Part shown: piece after piece, positions 36,535 through 44,174 of the stretch
Position numbering within the stretch: the stretch's first letter is position 1
Layout: each line of letters opens with the position of its first letter
From: an uncultured Oscillospiraceae bacterium
Lineage (GTDB): Bacteria; Bacillota; Clostridia; Oscillospirales; Oscillospiraceae
NCBI GenBank assembly: GCA_947626315.1
Contig: CANQRQ010000020.1
Coordinates: forward strand, 1-50,246
Direction of reading: 5' to 3'
DNA length: 50,246 nt
Made by a program: the position numbers and the translations under genes
The notes under the pieces: generated by a model
Database searches by the model: none
What the model was told of the DNA's origin: nothing
What the model saw: only the letters and a program-made list of their open reading frames with translations

Positions 36535-38512
36535 ATCGGTTCAACCTCAATGACCAGAGCAGGACCCCGTTGGAGGACAGGGCCATGGCGGCGGCCGCCA
36601 TGGAGGGATTCAAGAAGCCCAATGCCGCCGCCGGGATGCAGACGGCGTTATACAGCAGCGCCCAGAGCAGGCTCTGCCGGACCGTGCGCATGGCGGCCCG
36701 GGACAGCTCCAGGGCCAGGGGCACCCTGCCCACGTCCCCTCCGGGGAGCACCACTTGGGCACAGTCGATGGCGATGTCCGTGCCGGTGCCCATGGCCACG
36801 GCCAGGTCCGCCGCCGCCAGAGCTGGGGCGTCGTTGATACCGTCGCCCACCATGACGACGGTCCTTCCGGCGGCCCGAAGCTTTTCAACTTCAGCGGCCT
36901 TCTCCTCCGGCCTTACGCGAAAGAGCAGGTTTTCAATGCCGCATTGTGCGGCCACGGTTTTGGCTGTCTCCTCTTTATCCCCCGTGAGCATCCAGACCTC
37001 CAGACCCCGCTCCTTCAGCCGGGCGACGGTCTCTTTTGCTCCGGGGCGGAGGGGATCGGAGCCGCTCAGATCTCCCAAAGTCAGGGTGCCGGTCTTGTCA
37101 AAGACCACAGTGTCCGCCCGGCAGGCCCGCTCCAGGGCCTCTCCACCCTTGAAGAGCACGCCCAGCTGGGCCGCCCGGCCGGCAGCCACCATCAAGGCCG
37201 TGGGCGCAGCCAGGCCCAGAGCGCAGGGGCAGGCGATCACCAGAACGCCGCACACCGTCTGGACGGCCCGGCCCAGGTCCCCTGGCGCTCCGTAAAAATA
37301 CCAGCCGCAGAACACCAGCAGGGCCACAAGCAGCATCGCGGGGACGAAAGCGGCGGCGATCCGGTCTGCCAGGCGCTGAACAGGGGCCTTGGCATTTTGG
37401 CAGCGCTGCACCAGTTGGGCGATCTGGCTGAGGGTGGAATCCCTCCCTAAGCAGGCAGCGGCGATCACGGCGCTGCCCTCCCTGTTCAGGCTGCCTCCGG
37501 CAACGCTGTCCCCCGGCCCCTTTGGAACAGGGACGCTCTCGCCGCTGAGCATGGACTCGTCCACCGCGCAGCTGCCATCCAGAAGGACGCCGTCCACCGG
37601 GACCCGCTCACCCGGACGCAGAAGCACCCGGTCACCTTCCCGAATCTCGTCCACGCTGAGCTCTTTCTCCGTTCCGTCCCGGAGTACACGGGCGGTCTGG
37701 GGCTGGAGCCGGAGCAGGCTCCGCACGGCGCTGCCCGCCTGATAGACGGCCAGAGCCTCCAAGTAGCGCCCGAAGAGGATCAGGCACAGCAGCACGCCTC
37801 CGCCCAAAAAATACAGTCTCAGCTCCGGCCCGCCGGTGAACACCAGAGCGGCGCTGTAGGCGTACATAAGGGTGGAGGCCAGGGCAATCAGGCTGTCCAT
37901 CCCCAGAGTGCCTGAAAGCAGGGCACGAAAGGCGCTGCGGTAAAAGAATAGGCCGGGACCGAACTGCAAAAGCGTGGCGATGACGAATTGGACCCAGGGA
38001 GGCAGAGCCCACAGCAGGGGCATGGTCAGAGCCACGGAGGTGATCAGGGTCCGCAGAATGTGAAAGCGCCGGTCCAGCTCTGCTTCCTCGTCCCCGTTCT
38101 CCACTCCTCCCAGCTCCGCCTCCAAGCCCACCTCCCTGGCAGCCAGGAGAAGGGGCCGGCTGTCAGTTCCCAGAGTGTACAGGCTCACCCAGACACAGTC
38201 CGGCTTCCACTCCAGGCCGCACACACCGGGCACTGCCTCCAGGGCCGAACCCAGCCGTGCCCGGGCGGCCTCGTCCGGGCAGGTACAGCGGAGCTGCACC
38301 CGGTCCCGGCAGACAGAGAAGCCTGCCTTTTTGATGCGATGCACCAGCTCCGGGAGGTCGAGGATTTCCTCGTCATATAGGACCGTGACCCGGCGACTGG
38401 CAAAATTGGCATCCGCCTCCTGGACACCGGGCAGGCCAAGAAGCGCACGGCTGATCCGGCGGGAACAGGAGGCGCAGTCCATATCCGGGATCTTTAGACT
38501 GACATCTCTCAT
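36515..38512 (-). CDS. P1B-type heavy-metal ATPase lacking the nucleotide-binding domain
   Basis: A 665-residue protein. The N-terminal HMA domain has C13-x2-C16; a second, degenerate HMA-like repeat spans 70-135. The actuator domain has SGES (323-326) and the membrane metal site is CPC (428-430). The phosphorylation motif DKTGTLT is at 472-478. MLTGD follows at 508, only about 30 residues later, where CopA-type pumps have some 140-150. The whole N-domain, with its HP and glycine-rich ATP-contact motifs, is therefore missing, while GDGINDAP (556-563) is intact. The frame is open, so this is an internal loss and not a frameshift. The metal is most likely Cu(I) from CPC. Confidence 0.9.
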   Translation of the reverse strand: MRDVSLKIPDMDCASCSRRISRALLGLPGVQEADANFASRRVTVLYDEEILDLPELVHRIKKAGFSVCRDRVQLRCTCPDEAARARLGSALEAVPGVCGLEWKPDCVWVSLYTLGTDSRPLLLAAREVGLEAELGGVENGDEEAELDRRFHILRTLITSVALTMPLLWALPPWVQFVIATLLQFGPGLFFYRSAFRALLSGTLGMDSLIALASTLMYAYSAALVFTGGPELRLYFLGGGVLLCLILFGRYLEALAVYQAGSAVRSLLRLQPQTARVLRDGTEKELSVDEIREGDRVLLRPGERVPVDGVLLDGSCAVDESMLSGESVPVPKGPGDSVAGGSLNREGSAVIAAACLGRDSTLSQIAQLVQRCQNAKAPVQRLADRIAAAFVPAMLLVALLVFCGWYFYGAPGDLGRAVQTVCGVLVIACPCALGLAAPTALMVAAGRAAQLGVLFKGGEALERACRADTVVFDKTGTLTLGDLSGSDPLRPGAKETVARLKERGLEVWMLTGDKEETAKTVAAQCGIENLLFRVRPEEKAAEVEKLRAAGRTVVMVGDGINDAPALAAADLAVAMGTGTDIAIDCAQVVLPGGDVGRVPLALELSRAAMRTVRQSLLWALLYNAVCIPAAALGFLNPSMAAAAMALSSNGVLLWSLRLNRFGNEKS

Positions 38513-38519
38513 AACAGAC

Positions 38520-39023
38520 TCAGGCCGCCGCCTCTCTTTTCAGCCGGAGAAAGTTTTTAAAGCCGATGTAAGAGCAGGGGAGGCAAAAGACCGGTACATG
38601 AAACAGCAGCACCCAGCTGATCCAGTCTACCCCCTGATAGAAGTTTCCCTGGTAAGTAACGCCTTTCATCAGCTCAAAGTATGAGAAGTTCCATACACCC
38701 CAGAGTCCGGTGGCGGAACCGAAGAGGTGCAGGATCAGAAAAGAGGCGGAGGTGAAGATCCCGCCAACAGCCCCCACCAAGGTAGCGGACATACGGTTGG
38801 ATTTAGCCAGAAAGATGGTGACGGCAGGGAAAATGTACACCGTCAGATTCAGGGCCCAGATAGCCAGAGGAATGTGATAGCCCCAGTTGAGGGCCTGGCG
38901 GATGTGATCCCCATCGTGGATGAGCACGGCGGCGACCATCACGAGGCCGCAGAGAAACATGGTGTGCGCGGTTTTAGCGTCCAGCTTCTTGTCCAGCATG
39001 GCGGCAGTCTGCTTGTTTGACAT
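38520..39023 (-). CDS. Small polytopic membrane protein of the metal operon
   Basis: A 167-residue protein with four to five hydrophobic segments. It has an HDGDHIRQAL segment and further His residues near membrane ends (GYHIP, ILHLFG), plus a CLPC near the C-terminus; these could bind metal. The start has GGGAGGAAA upstream; a longer frame extends into the operator region and is unlikely. It is the first gene after the promoter, eight bases before the ATPase. I do not recognise the family. Confidence 0.75.
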   Translation of the reverse strand: MSNKQTAAMLDKKLDAKTAHTMFLCGLVMVAAVLIHDGDHIRQALNWGYHIPLAIWALNLTVYIFPAVTIFLAKSNRMSATLVGAVGGIFTSASFLILHLFGSATGLWGVWNFSYFELMKGVTYQGNFYQGVDWISWVLLFHVPVFCLPCSYIGFKNFLRLKREAAA

Positions 39024-39050
39024 GATCGTTTCCTCCCTGAAAATTTTTAC

Positions 39051-39134
39051 TGACCAGTTGGTAAGAATAATATAGCACGGGCCGGAGATCCCTGTCAAGT
39101 TGCCGTTGACATTTTTGTGACCAAATGGTAAATT
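39051..39134. promoter_or_regulatory. Divergent promoters with paired TetR-type operators
   Basis: The minus-strand promoter is TTGACA (39098-39093), an 18-bp spacer and TATATT (39074-39069). The plus-strand promoter is TTGACA (39106-39111), a 17-bp spacer and TAAATT (39129-39134). TGACCAGTTGGTAAG (39051-39065) and TGACCAAATGGTAAA (39118-39132) share the palindrome ACCA-N2-TGGT. The first covers the initiation region of the minus promoter; the second overlaps the plus -10. Confidence 0.78.
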
Positions 39135-39166
39135 TAATTTATGGATTGGAGGGAGGGGACCAGGAG

Positions 39167-40003
39167 ATGAAGCTGCATATTCTCCGCTGCGGCCAGATCC
39201 GCGTGTCGCCCGCGGCGGCCCTCAGCGGCGGGAGCGGCGCGGCAGACACGGCCCGGATGCTGACCGCACGGGAGAGGGAGCGGGTGACGCTGCCGGTCTT
39301 TTGCTATCTGATCGAGCACCCGAAGGGGCTGGTGCTGATGGACACCGGCTGGTGCCGGGACATCAGTCCCCGGGGCGTATATGACCCGAAGGCGGTGCGC
39401 CAGGTCCTTCCTGCCCAGCTGGCCGCTCTCTACCGGCCCTGCCTGCCGGAGGGGGAGGCTATCCATGAACAGCTGGCCGCCCTGGGGCTCCGGCCGGAGG
39501 ATCTGGACTGTGTGCTGCTCACGCACATGGACGCGGACCACACGGCGGGGCTGCGCCATCTGCGAGGGGCGAAGCGGATGCTGGTGGCGGAGGACGAGTA
39601 TTTCTGGTCCTGCCGCACGGTGTATAAGCTCCGGCAGCCGATGAACCTATGGGAGGGCCTGCCCTTGGAGCGGTATTACTACCGGGGTATGCCACTGGGT
39701 ACCAACCGCTGGGCCTATGACCTGTTTGGGGACGAGAGCCTGATGCTCATTAATCTCCCAGGCCACACCGACGGCCAGGCAGTCATACGGCTGAAGAGCG
39801 GCGGAAAGTTCGTCATTCTGGCCGCTGACGCGGCCTTTTCCCCGCAAAACTGGCAGGAGCTGCGGCCGCCCGGCCTGGGCTTTGACCGGGGGATGCAGCT
39901 GAAAGCTCTGCATTGGCTCAGGGAGCAGGAGGCGGACCCGGCCTGCCTGGGGATTTTTTGCAGCCATGATCCGGCTGTGCAGGCTCAGGTCTTGGTTATC
40001 TGA
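39167..40003 (+). CDS. MBL-fold hydrolase (N-acyl homoserine lactonase-like)
   Basis: A 278-residue metallo-beta-lactamase-fold protein. The metal motif THMDADHTAG (H120, D122, D124, H125) has Asp where HxHxDH has the second His, a variant seen in some lactonase-like proteins. LPGHTDGQ provides a third-site His, and LAADAAF follows. The start is the ATG with AGGAG just upstream. It is divergent from the metal operon and shares an operator pair with it. The substrate is unknown; a lactone or thioester is possible. Confidence 0.82.
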   Translation: MKLHILRCGQIRVSPAAALSGGSGAADTARMLTARERERVTLPVFCYLIEHPKGLVLMDTGWCRDISPRGVYDPKAVRQVLPAQLAALYRPCLPEGEAIHEQLAALGLRPEDLDCVLLTHMDADHTAGLRHLRGAKRMLVAEDEYFWSCRTVYKLRQPMNLWEGLPLERYYYRGMPLGTNRWAYDLFGDESLMLINLPGHTDGQAVIRLKSGGKFVILAADAAFSPQNWQELRPPGLGFDRGMQLKALHWLREQEADPACLGIFCSHDPAVQAQVLVI

Positions 40004-40086
40004 CTCTCGGTGGCTCGCGGTTGGTGTGGCTGGCACCGGAATTTTGAATTTGATCAGTAGGATTCGAAGGGAGCGGTGTTCAGGGA

Positions 40087-40114
40087 CCCCACAAAAGTTT
40101 CTGCTTTTGTGGGG
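40087..40114. terminator. Strong hairpin after the MBL gene
   Basis: CCCCACAAAAG, short loop, CTTTTGTGGGG without a T-run. The rest of 40004-40381 contains no gene; an open frame across it (from 39966) overlaps the MBL gene and has no family features. Confidence 0.5.
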
Positions 40115-40381
40115 AAAGGAGAAGGGCCTCCGACCGACGCATAGGGCCGCGCCTGCGTGGCTCTATCGTCTTCAGAGTTCCTTCGACGCCGATCCGGCCC
40201 GGCCGCATAAGGGAGGCTCCAAATCTTTGATTTGGCTAAATGGTTCAGCGTAAAACACAGTCCCTGCCGAGGGTACTGGAAGTGGACAATATTAAATTGC
40301 TAAAGCCGGATGCTTATGGTACAATCGGCGAAGAGGCGCAGACAGATCGGTAAATCGGCTTTTGTGAGGAGAAAACACACA

Positions 40382-40867
40382 ATGCTTTTTATCAAGAACT
40401 TAGAAACGCCAAGATTGACGATTCGTTCTTGGCAGAAGTCTGATATAGATTTTACGCTGTCTCTATGGGGAGACAAAGAAAACGGAAAGTATATGAGCGA
40501 TCCTGTCCGTGAGAATATGGATGAGGCGTATCTCAAATGTGTCGATGAGATGGAGGATAACCCCGAGGGATATTATCTGGTTGCTGAATGGAAAGAAAAC
40601 AGTACGCCTGTAGGCACCTGCTGCATATTCCCTGAAAACGGGAATTACGATATCGGGTATTGTATCTCAAAAGACCATTGGAAAGAAGGCCTCGGAACCG
40701 AAGTGGTTGATGCTGTTATTCGCTGGGTTAAGGCGGAAGGCGGCAAGTCCGTCACAGGAGAAGTGGCAGATAGCAATCTTGCGTCGGTTGCGCTTCTTCG
40801 CAAATTAGGGTTTTCAGAGGACAGAAAAACGCGCTACAAAAAATGGGGGGGAAGAAACCTATTTTGA
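40382..40867 (+). CDS. GNAT family N-acetyltransferase, probably frameshifted at its end
   Basis: 161 residues starting MLFIKNLETPRLTIRSW, a RimJ-like GNAT. The acetyl-CoA loop region is DIGYCISKDHWKEGLGTEVV. The frame ends RYKKWGGRNLF at a run of seven G. With six G it would read on as GEETYFDAHYYKLNLE and stop at 40898, which matches the usual GNAT ending. So it is either a phase-variable or sequencing-induced frameshift. The start chosen has GAGGAG upstream. The gene is lower in GC than its neighbours. Confidence 0.8.
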   Translation: MLFIKNLETPRLTIRSWQKSDIDFTLSLWGDKENGKYMSDPVRENMDEAYLKCVDEMEDNPEGYYLVAEWKENSTPVGTCCIFPENGNYDIGYCISKDHWKEGLGTEVVDAVIRWVKAEGGKSVTGEVADSNLASVALLRKLGFSEDRKTRYKKWGGRNLF

Positions 40868-40970
40868 CGCCCATTATTATAAGCTGAACTTAGAGTGAGC
40901 ATTTTATTCTGCACAGCCAAGTCTTCCCGTTTGTCAGATCGAAAAATTGCGGAGTTATGGAGAGAAAAGC

Positions 40971-41306
40971 ATGGAGATCAATATAGATTTCGAACATCCG
41001 TATTTTGATGAAGAAGCTGTCTTCGGCTTAATGCCCAGCGACTTGGATCGCTTTTATGCGGATGAAAGCGAGAGAAACCGGCTTAACCTGTTCTTTGTAC
41101 TAGAGGCGTCGTTGCACAGGTTTCAGAGAGAAAACAGGCTGAAAGCCGCTGCCCGCTGCGCATTTTTGATGGCGTATTATCTTTTCATCCCCTTGACGCC
41201 CACTGCCTCTTCTGAGTTGGCGGCGTTTTATATTGACAGGGCCATAGAATGGGACGAAACGCCGGAATATTGCCAATGGAAAGAGCGCATAGAGCAGGGG
41301 AATTGA
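40971..41306 (+). CDS. Conserved-looking hypothetical protein
   Basis: 111 residues starting MEINIDFEHPYFDEEAVFGLMP, with GGAGAGAAAAGC upstream. It is acidic at the N-terminus with a helical middle (ENRLKAAARCAFLMAYYLFIPLTP). I do not recognise a family. It lies between the acetyltransferase and the alkyltransferase-like gene on the same strand. It has good coding character for its whole length. Confidence 0.65.
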   Translation: MEINIDFEHPYFDEEAVFGLMPSDLDRFYADESERNRLNLFFVLEASLHRFQRENRLKAAARCAFLMAYYLFIPLTPTASSELAAFYIDRAIEWDETPEYCQWKERIEQGN

Positions 41307-41339
41307 CGAGCGCTCGTTTGCCGGGGAAGAGAGAAAACC

Positions 41340-41648
41340 ATGGGAACGTTTGAAGAGATCTGGGACATTGTGCGTCGGATACCGCCGGGGAAGGTGGCCA
41401 CCTACGGGCAGATCGCCCGGCTGACGGGGCGGCCCCGGGGCGCGCGGCTGGTGGGCTGGGCCATGGCCGCCTGTCCGGCGGAGAGCGGCGTGCCCTGTCA
41501 CCGGGTTGTGGACCGGTTTGGCGGTACGAAAAAAGCCTTTGACGAGCACATGCCCGGCGGACAGCGTTTTTTGCTGGAGGCGGAGGGCGTGCTGTTCCGC
41601 CCGGACGGCACGGTGGACATGGCCTGCTGCGCATGGCGGCCGGAGTGA
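41340..41648 (+). CDS. MGMT/Ogt-like methylated-DNA-cysteine S-methyltransferase domain protein
   Basis: 102 residues comprising only the C-terminal catalytic domain of O6-alkylguanine-DNA alkyltransferases. IPPGKVATYGQIARL is the helix-turn-helix region, and VPCHRVVDRFG includes the PCHRV box with the acceptor Cys. Because the Cys is present it is a short MGMT and not an alkyltransferase-like (ATL) protein, in which the Cys is replaced. It repairs alkylated guanine. It is followed by a hairpin-rich element. Confidence 0.9.
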   Translation: MGTFEEIWDIVRRIPPGKVATYGQIARLTGRPRGARLVGWAMAACPAESGVPCHRVVDRFGGTKKAFDEHMPGGQRFLLEAEGVLFRPDGTVDMACCAWRPE

Positions 41649-41697
41649 GGGCAGAAAATATTGCCCTTTTGACATCTGTTTTGCGAAAACCGCGAAA

Positions 41698-41975
41698 AGC
41701 CGGAAGTCCTTGTGACCCAAGGGCCTCCGGCTCAGCTTGTCAAAAACGCCTCGCAGAGTTTCGCGCCCGCAGGCGCGAAAGCAATTTAGATTGTTTTTTC
41801 CGGGGACATGTGCCTCGGAAAAAACACTTCTCAGCCCGCAAACGTGCGCGAACCCCGTCAAAGACGGGGTTCGTCGTGCGCTGCAGCGGGCTGCAACTCT
41901 TTTGTCAAAAAAGGGCTGTAGCCCTTTTTTGACAGTCTCTAGCCGGAAGTCCTTGCGGCGTAAGGGCTTCCGGCT
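41698..41975. repeat. Second hairpin-array element with matching end hairpins
   Basis: It is bounded by two copies of one hairpin (AGCCGGAAGTCCTTG... at 41698-41732 and 41941-41975). Between them are at least four more strong stems: 41759-41780, 41793-41825, 41849-41873 and 41904-41933. It has no coding sense. The organisation resembles 32703-32908 but the sequence does not. Confidence 0.65.
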
Positions 41976-41991
41976 TTGCCGGTAAAAGGGC

Positions 41992-42016
41992 GCGGGTTTG
42001 AATCCCGCCTGGCGCA
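41992..42016 (+). pseudogene. tRNA T-arm-like fragment
   Basis: GCGGGTTTGAATCCCGC followed by CTGGCGCA resembles a T arm and acceptor 3' strand. No upstream tRNA body and no CCA are seen. It may be a relic of a tRNA-targeted insertion. Confidence 0.3.
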
Positions 42017-42148
42017 GCTGCCGGCTTGTCTTATGCTCCCCTTTTTTCAAATTCCCTATTGCAATTTCCTTTCGGACAGAGCATAATCGTTGTAGCGCTG
42101 AACACTTCAGAAGGAATGAACAGAGGAAGGAGAATCGCGCAGAAGTTT

Positions 42149-42706
42149 ATGGGAAAAGAGAAAAGACATATTCTGCTCTGCGGCAGCCGCCGCAGCGGGC
42201 GAAGCGCCATGATCCGCGCCCTTACACAGGACCTGACAGTGCCGCTCTACGGATATGTGACCCACACCCTGCGGACAAACGCCGACGGCTTCCATGAGAT
42301 CTATCTGTTCCCCTATGGCGCGGCGGACCCCCGGCCGGAGGAGGACTGCCATGTGGGCGACTGTGACACCCGCTGCCGGGTGATCTATGACCGGGTTTTT
42401 AATACCCTGGGGGTGGAACTGCTGGCGGAGAGAGAGGACGGCATCCTGGTGATGGATGAGATCGGCTTTATGGAATCAGACGCCGAGGCCTTTTGCCGGA
42501 CGGTGCTGGCCCGGCTCAACGGGGACGGGCATGTGCTTGCCGCCGTGAGGACCAGTATTGACACGCCCTTCCTCCGGCATGTGCTTGCCTGCGAAAAGGC
42601 ACAGGTCGTAGAGATGGTGCCGGAACGGTTTGAGGAGATCTGCCGCGAATTGGAGCCCGTGGTCAAAAGTTGGGCGAGGGAGGCTTCTGTATGCAGATCC
42701 ATATAA
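42149..42706 (+). CDS. THEP1-like nucleoside-triphosphatase of the molybdenum cluster
   Basis: 185 residues of the NTPase_1/THEP1 kind. The P-loop is GSRRSGRS (12-19), with Arg where the invariant Lys is expected, and the Walker B stretch GILVMDEIGFME is intact. A GDCDTRC segment lies between. The start is uncertain: MGKEKR at 42149 fits the family, while the only strong ribosome site is 18 bp upstream. It overlaps moeA by 16 bp, so it probably serves cofactor synthesis, perhaps in the manner of MobB; that is inference. Confidence 0.72.
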   Translation: MGKEKRHILLCGSRRSGRSAMIRALTQDLTVPLYGYVTHTLRTNADGFHEIYLFPYGAADPRPEEDCHVGDCDTRCRVIYDRVFNTLGVELLAEREDGILVMDEIGFMESDAEAFCRTVLARLNGDGHVLAAVRTSIDTPFLRHVLACEKAQVVEMVPERFEEICRELEPVVKSWAREASVCRSI

Positions 42707-43899
42707 CGCCGGAGCAGGCAGTCCGGATTATGGAGGAACAGCCCGCCTGTCCCAGGGCGGAGGAGCTGCCTCTCTCTCAGACCCTGGATCGGAACCTGGC
42801 AGAGGATATTCTGGCCCGCCTGGACCTGCCGCCCTTTGACAAAAGTCCCTTTGACGGTTACGCCTATCGGACAGCGGACGTGCCCGGCACCCTGCGGGTG
42901 ATCGGGACCTTGGCCGCCGGAGCGGAGAGCGTGCCGGAACTGAAGCCCGGCCAGGCAATGAAGATCTTTACCGGGGCCCCGGTGCCCGCCTCCGCCGACG
43001 CCGTGGCGAAGCAGGAGAATGTGCGGGAGCGGGACGGGCAGCTTACAGTCTCGTTTAAAGCTGCTTCCGGGACCAATGTGATCCGGGCAGGGGAGGACTG
43101 CAGGGCGGGGGCCCTCTTGCTCCCGGCGGGAACGCGGCTGCTGCCCGCTCATCTGGGGATGATTGCCGGGCAGGGCCTTGCCTCGGTGAAGGTCTGGCGA
43201 AAGCCAAAGGCCGTGCTGTGCCCCATCGGCTCAGAGCTGGCGGAGCCGGGCGGGCCCTGCCCTCCCTACGGCATTTACAACAGCAGCAGCTTTGCCCTCT
43301 GCGGCATGCTCGCCCGCATGGGCTTTTCCGCCGCCCGCCTTCCGGCGATCCCGGACCGGGAGGAGCTCATTTTTGAGACCGTGGAGAGAGCCCTGGCCTC
43401 TGACGCGGAGGTGGTTTTCACCACCGGCGGCGCGTCCGTGGGGGAGTACGATTTTGCCCGGAGGACCGCGGAACGCCTGGGCGCCGAGCCCCTGTTCTGG
43501 AAGATCCGGATGAAGCCGGGCGGCGCGATTCTGGTATCCCGCGCTGGGAGCAAGCTGCTGATCAGCCTCTCCGGCAACCCGGCCGCGGCCATGATGAGCC
43601 TGCTGGTCGTTCTCCGCCCCTGGCTTACGGCCATGACCGGCGGACAGGACCGGGCGGAGCTGGTCACGCTGCCGCTGAAAAGAGAACTGCCGAAAAGCAG
43701 CAGTGTGCTCCGGCTGCTGCGCGGGCATCTGGATCTGAGCGGGGGGCGGCCCTGCTTTGAGGAACATGAGGGCCGGGGCAACGGAAATCTGGCGTCCTTT
43801 GCGGGCTGTGATCTGATCGGCATGATCCCGGGCGGCCGCGGCCCCCTGAAACGGGGAGAGGAAATCACGGCCCTGCATTTGCCGCCCGAGTTATGCTGA
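42691..43899 (+). CDS. moeA: Molybdopterin molybdenumtransferase MoeA
   Basis: A 402-residue MoeA. PPFDKSPFDGYAYRTADVPG is the N-terminal domain motif. IFTGAPVPASADAVAKQE follows, then VVFTTGGASVGEYDFARR as the MoCF/MPT-binding motif, and LSGNPAAAMM. It inserts molybdate into molybdopterin-AMP. The start ATG is seven bases from GGGAGG. It is preceded by the NTPase with overlap and ends at a strong terminator. Confidence 0.94.
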   Translation: MQIHITPEQAVRIMEEQPACPRAEELPLSQTLDRNLAEDILARLDLPPFDKSPFDGYAYRTADVPGTLRVIGTLAAGAESVPELKPGQAMKIFTGAPVPASADAVAKQENVRERDGQLTVSFKAASGTNVIRAGEDCRAGALLLPAGTRLLPAHLGMIAGQGLASVKVWRKPKAVLCPIGSELAEPGGPCPPYGIYNSSSFALCGMLARMGFSAARLPAIPDREELIFETVERALASDAEVVFTTGGASVGEYDFARRTAERLGAEPLFWKIRMKPGGAILVSRAGSKLLISLSGNPAAAMMSLLVVLRPWLTAMTGGQDRAELVTLPLKRELPKSSSVLRLLRGHLDLSGGRPCFEEHEGRGNGNLASFAGCDLIGMIPGGRGPLKRGEEITALHLPPELC

Positions 43900-43960
43900 C
43901 TGTAGCCGCAGAGCGCGGCGAGGGCACGGACGTCCTCCGGATGATCAACTAAAAAATACA

Positions 43961-44003
43961 GCACGCCGGAGACCCGCGAATGCGGGCTTCCGGCGTGCTT
44001 TTT
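43961..44003 (+). terminator. moeA terminator
   Basis: GCACGCCGGA ... TCCGGCGTGC with an inner CCCGC/GCGGG stem, then TTTTTGG. Confidence 0.85.
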
Positions 44004-44075
44004 GGCAATTTGGTCAAACGGGAGAAAAAATGTCCCTTGTCGCGGAAATAATTGTAATTTTTGAACATTTCATGC

Positions 44076-44105
44076 TTGACGGATGATAACAGAATGGAAT
44101 ATAAT
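44076..44105 (+). promoter_or_regulatory. Promoter of the molybdenum operon
   Basis: TTGACG, an 18-bp spacer, then TATAAT, about 70 bp before the gene at 44175. The leader has AT-rich direct and inverted segments that could hold a regulator or riboswitch site, but no known consensus is certain. Confidence 0.65.
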
Positions 44106-44174
44106 TAAAAATACCAAATTATATTTCGTTGCAATTCGCATTTCATTACAACTTGACCGACGGAGGTGTTCTGC

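Noticed and set aside
39966-40253. 95-codon frame after the MBL gene
   Set aside because: It overlaps the MBL gene in another frame, crosses a strong hairpin, and shows no family features.
44106-44174. Molybdenum cofactor riboswitch in the leader of the MoeA-like gene
   Set aside because: The leader is short and AT-rich; I could not recognise the conserved Moco motif. An Rfam RF01055 search would decide.
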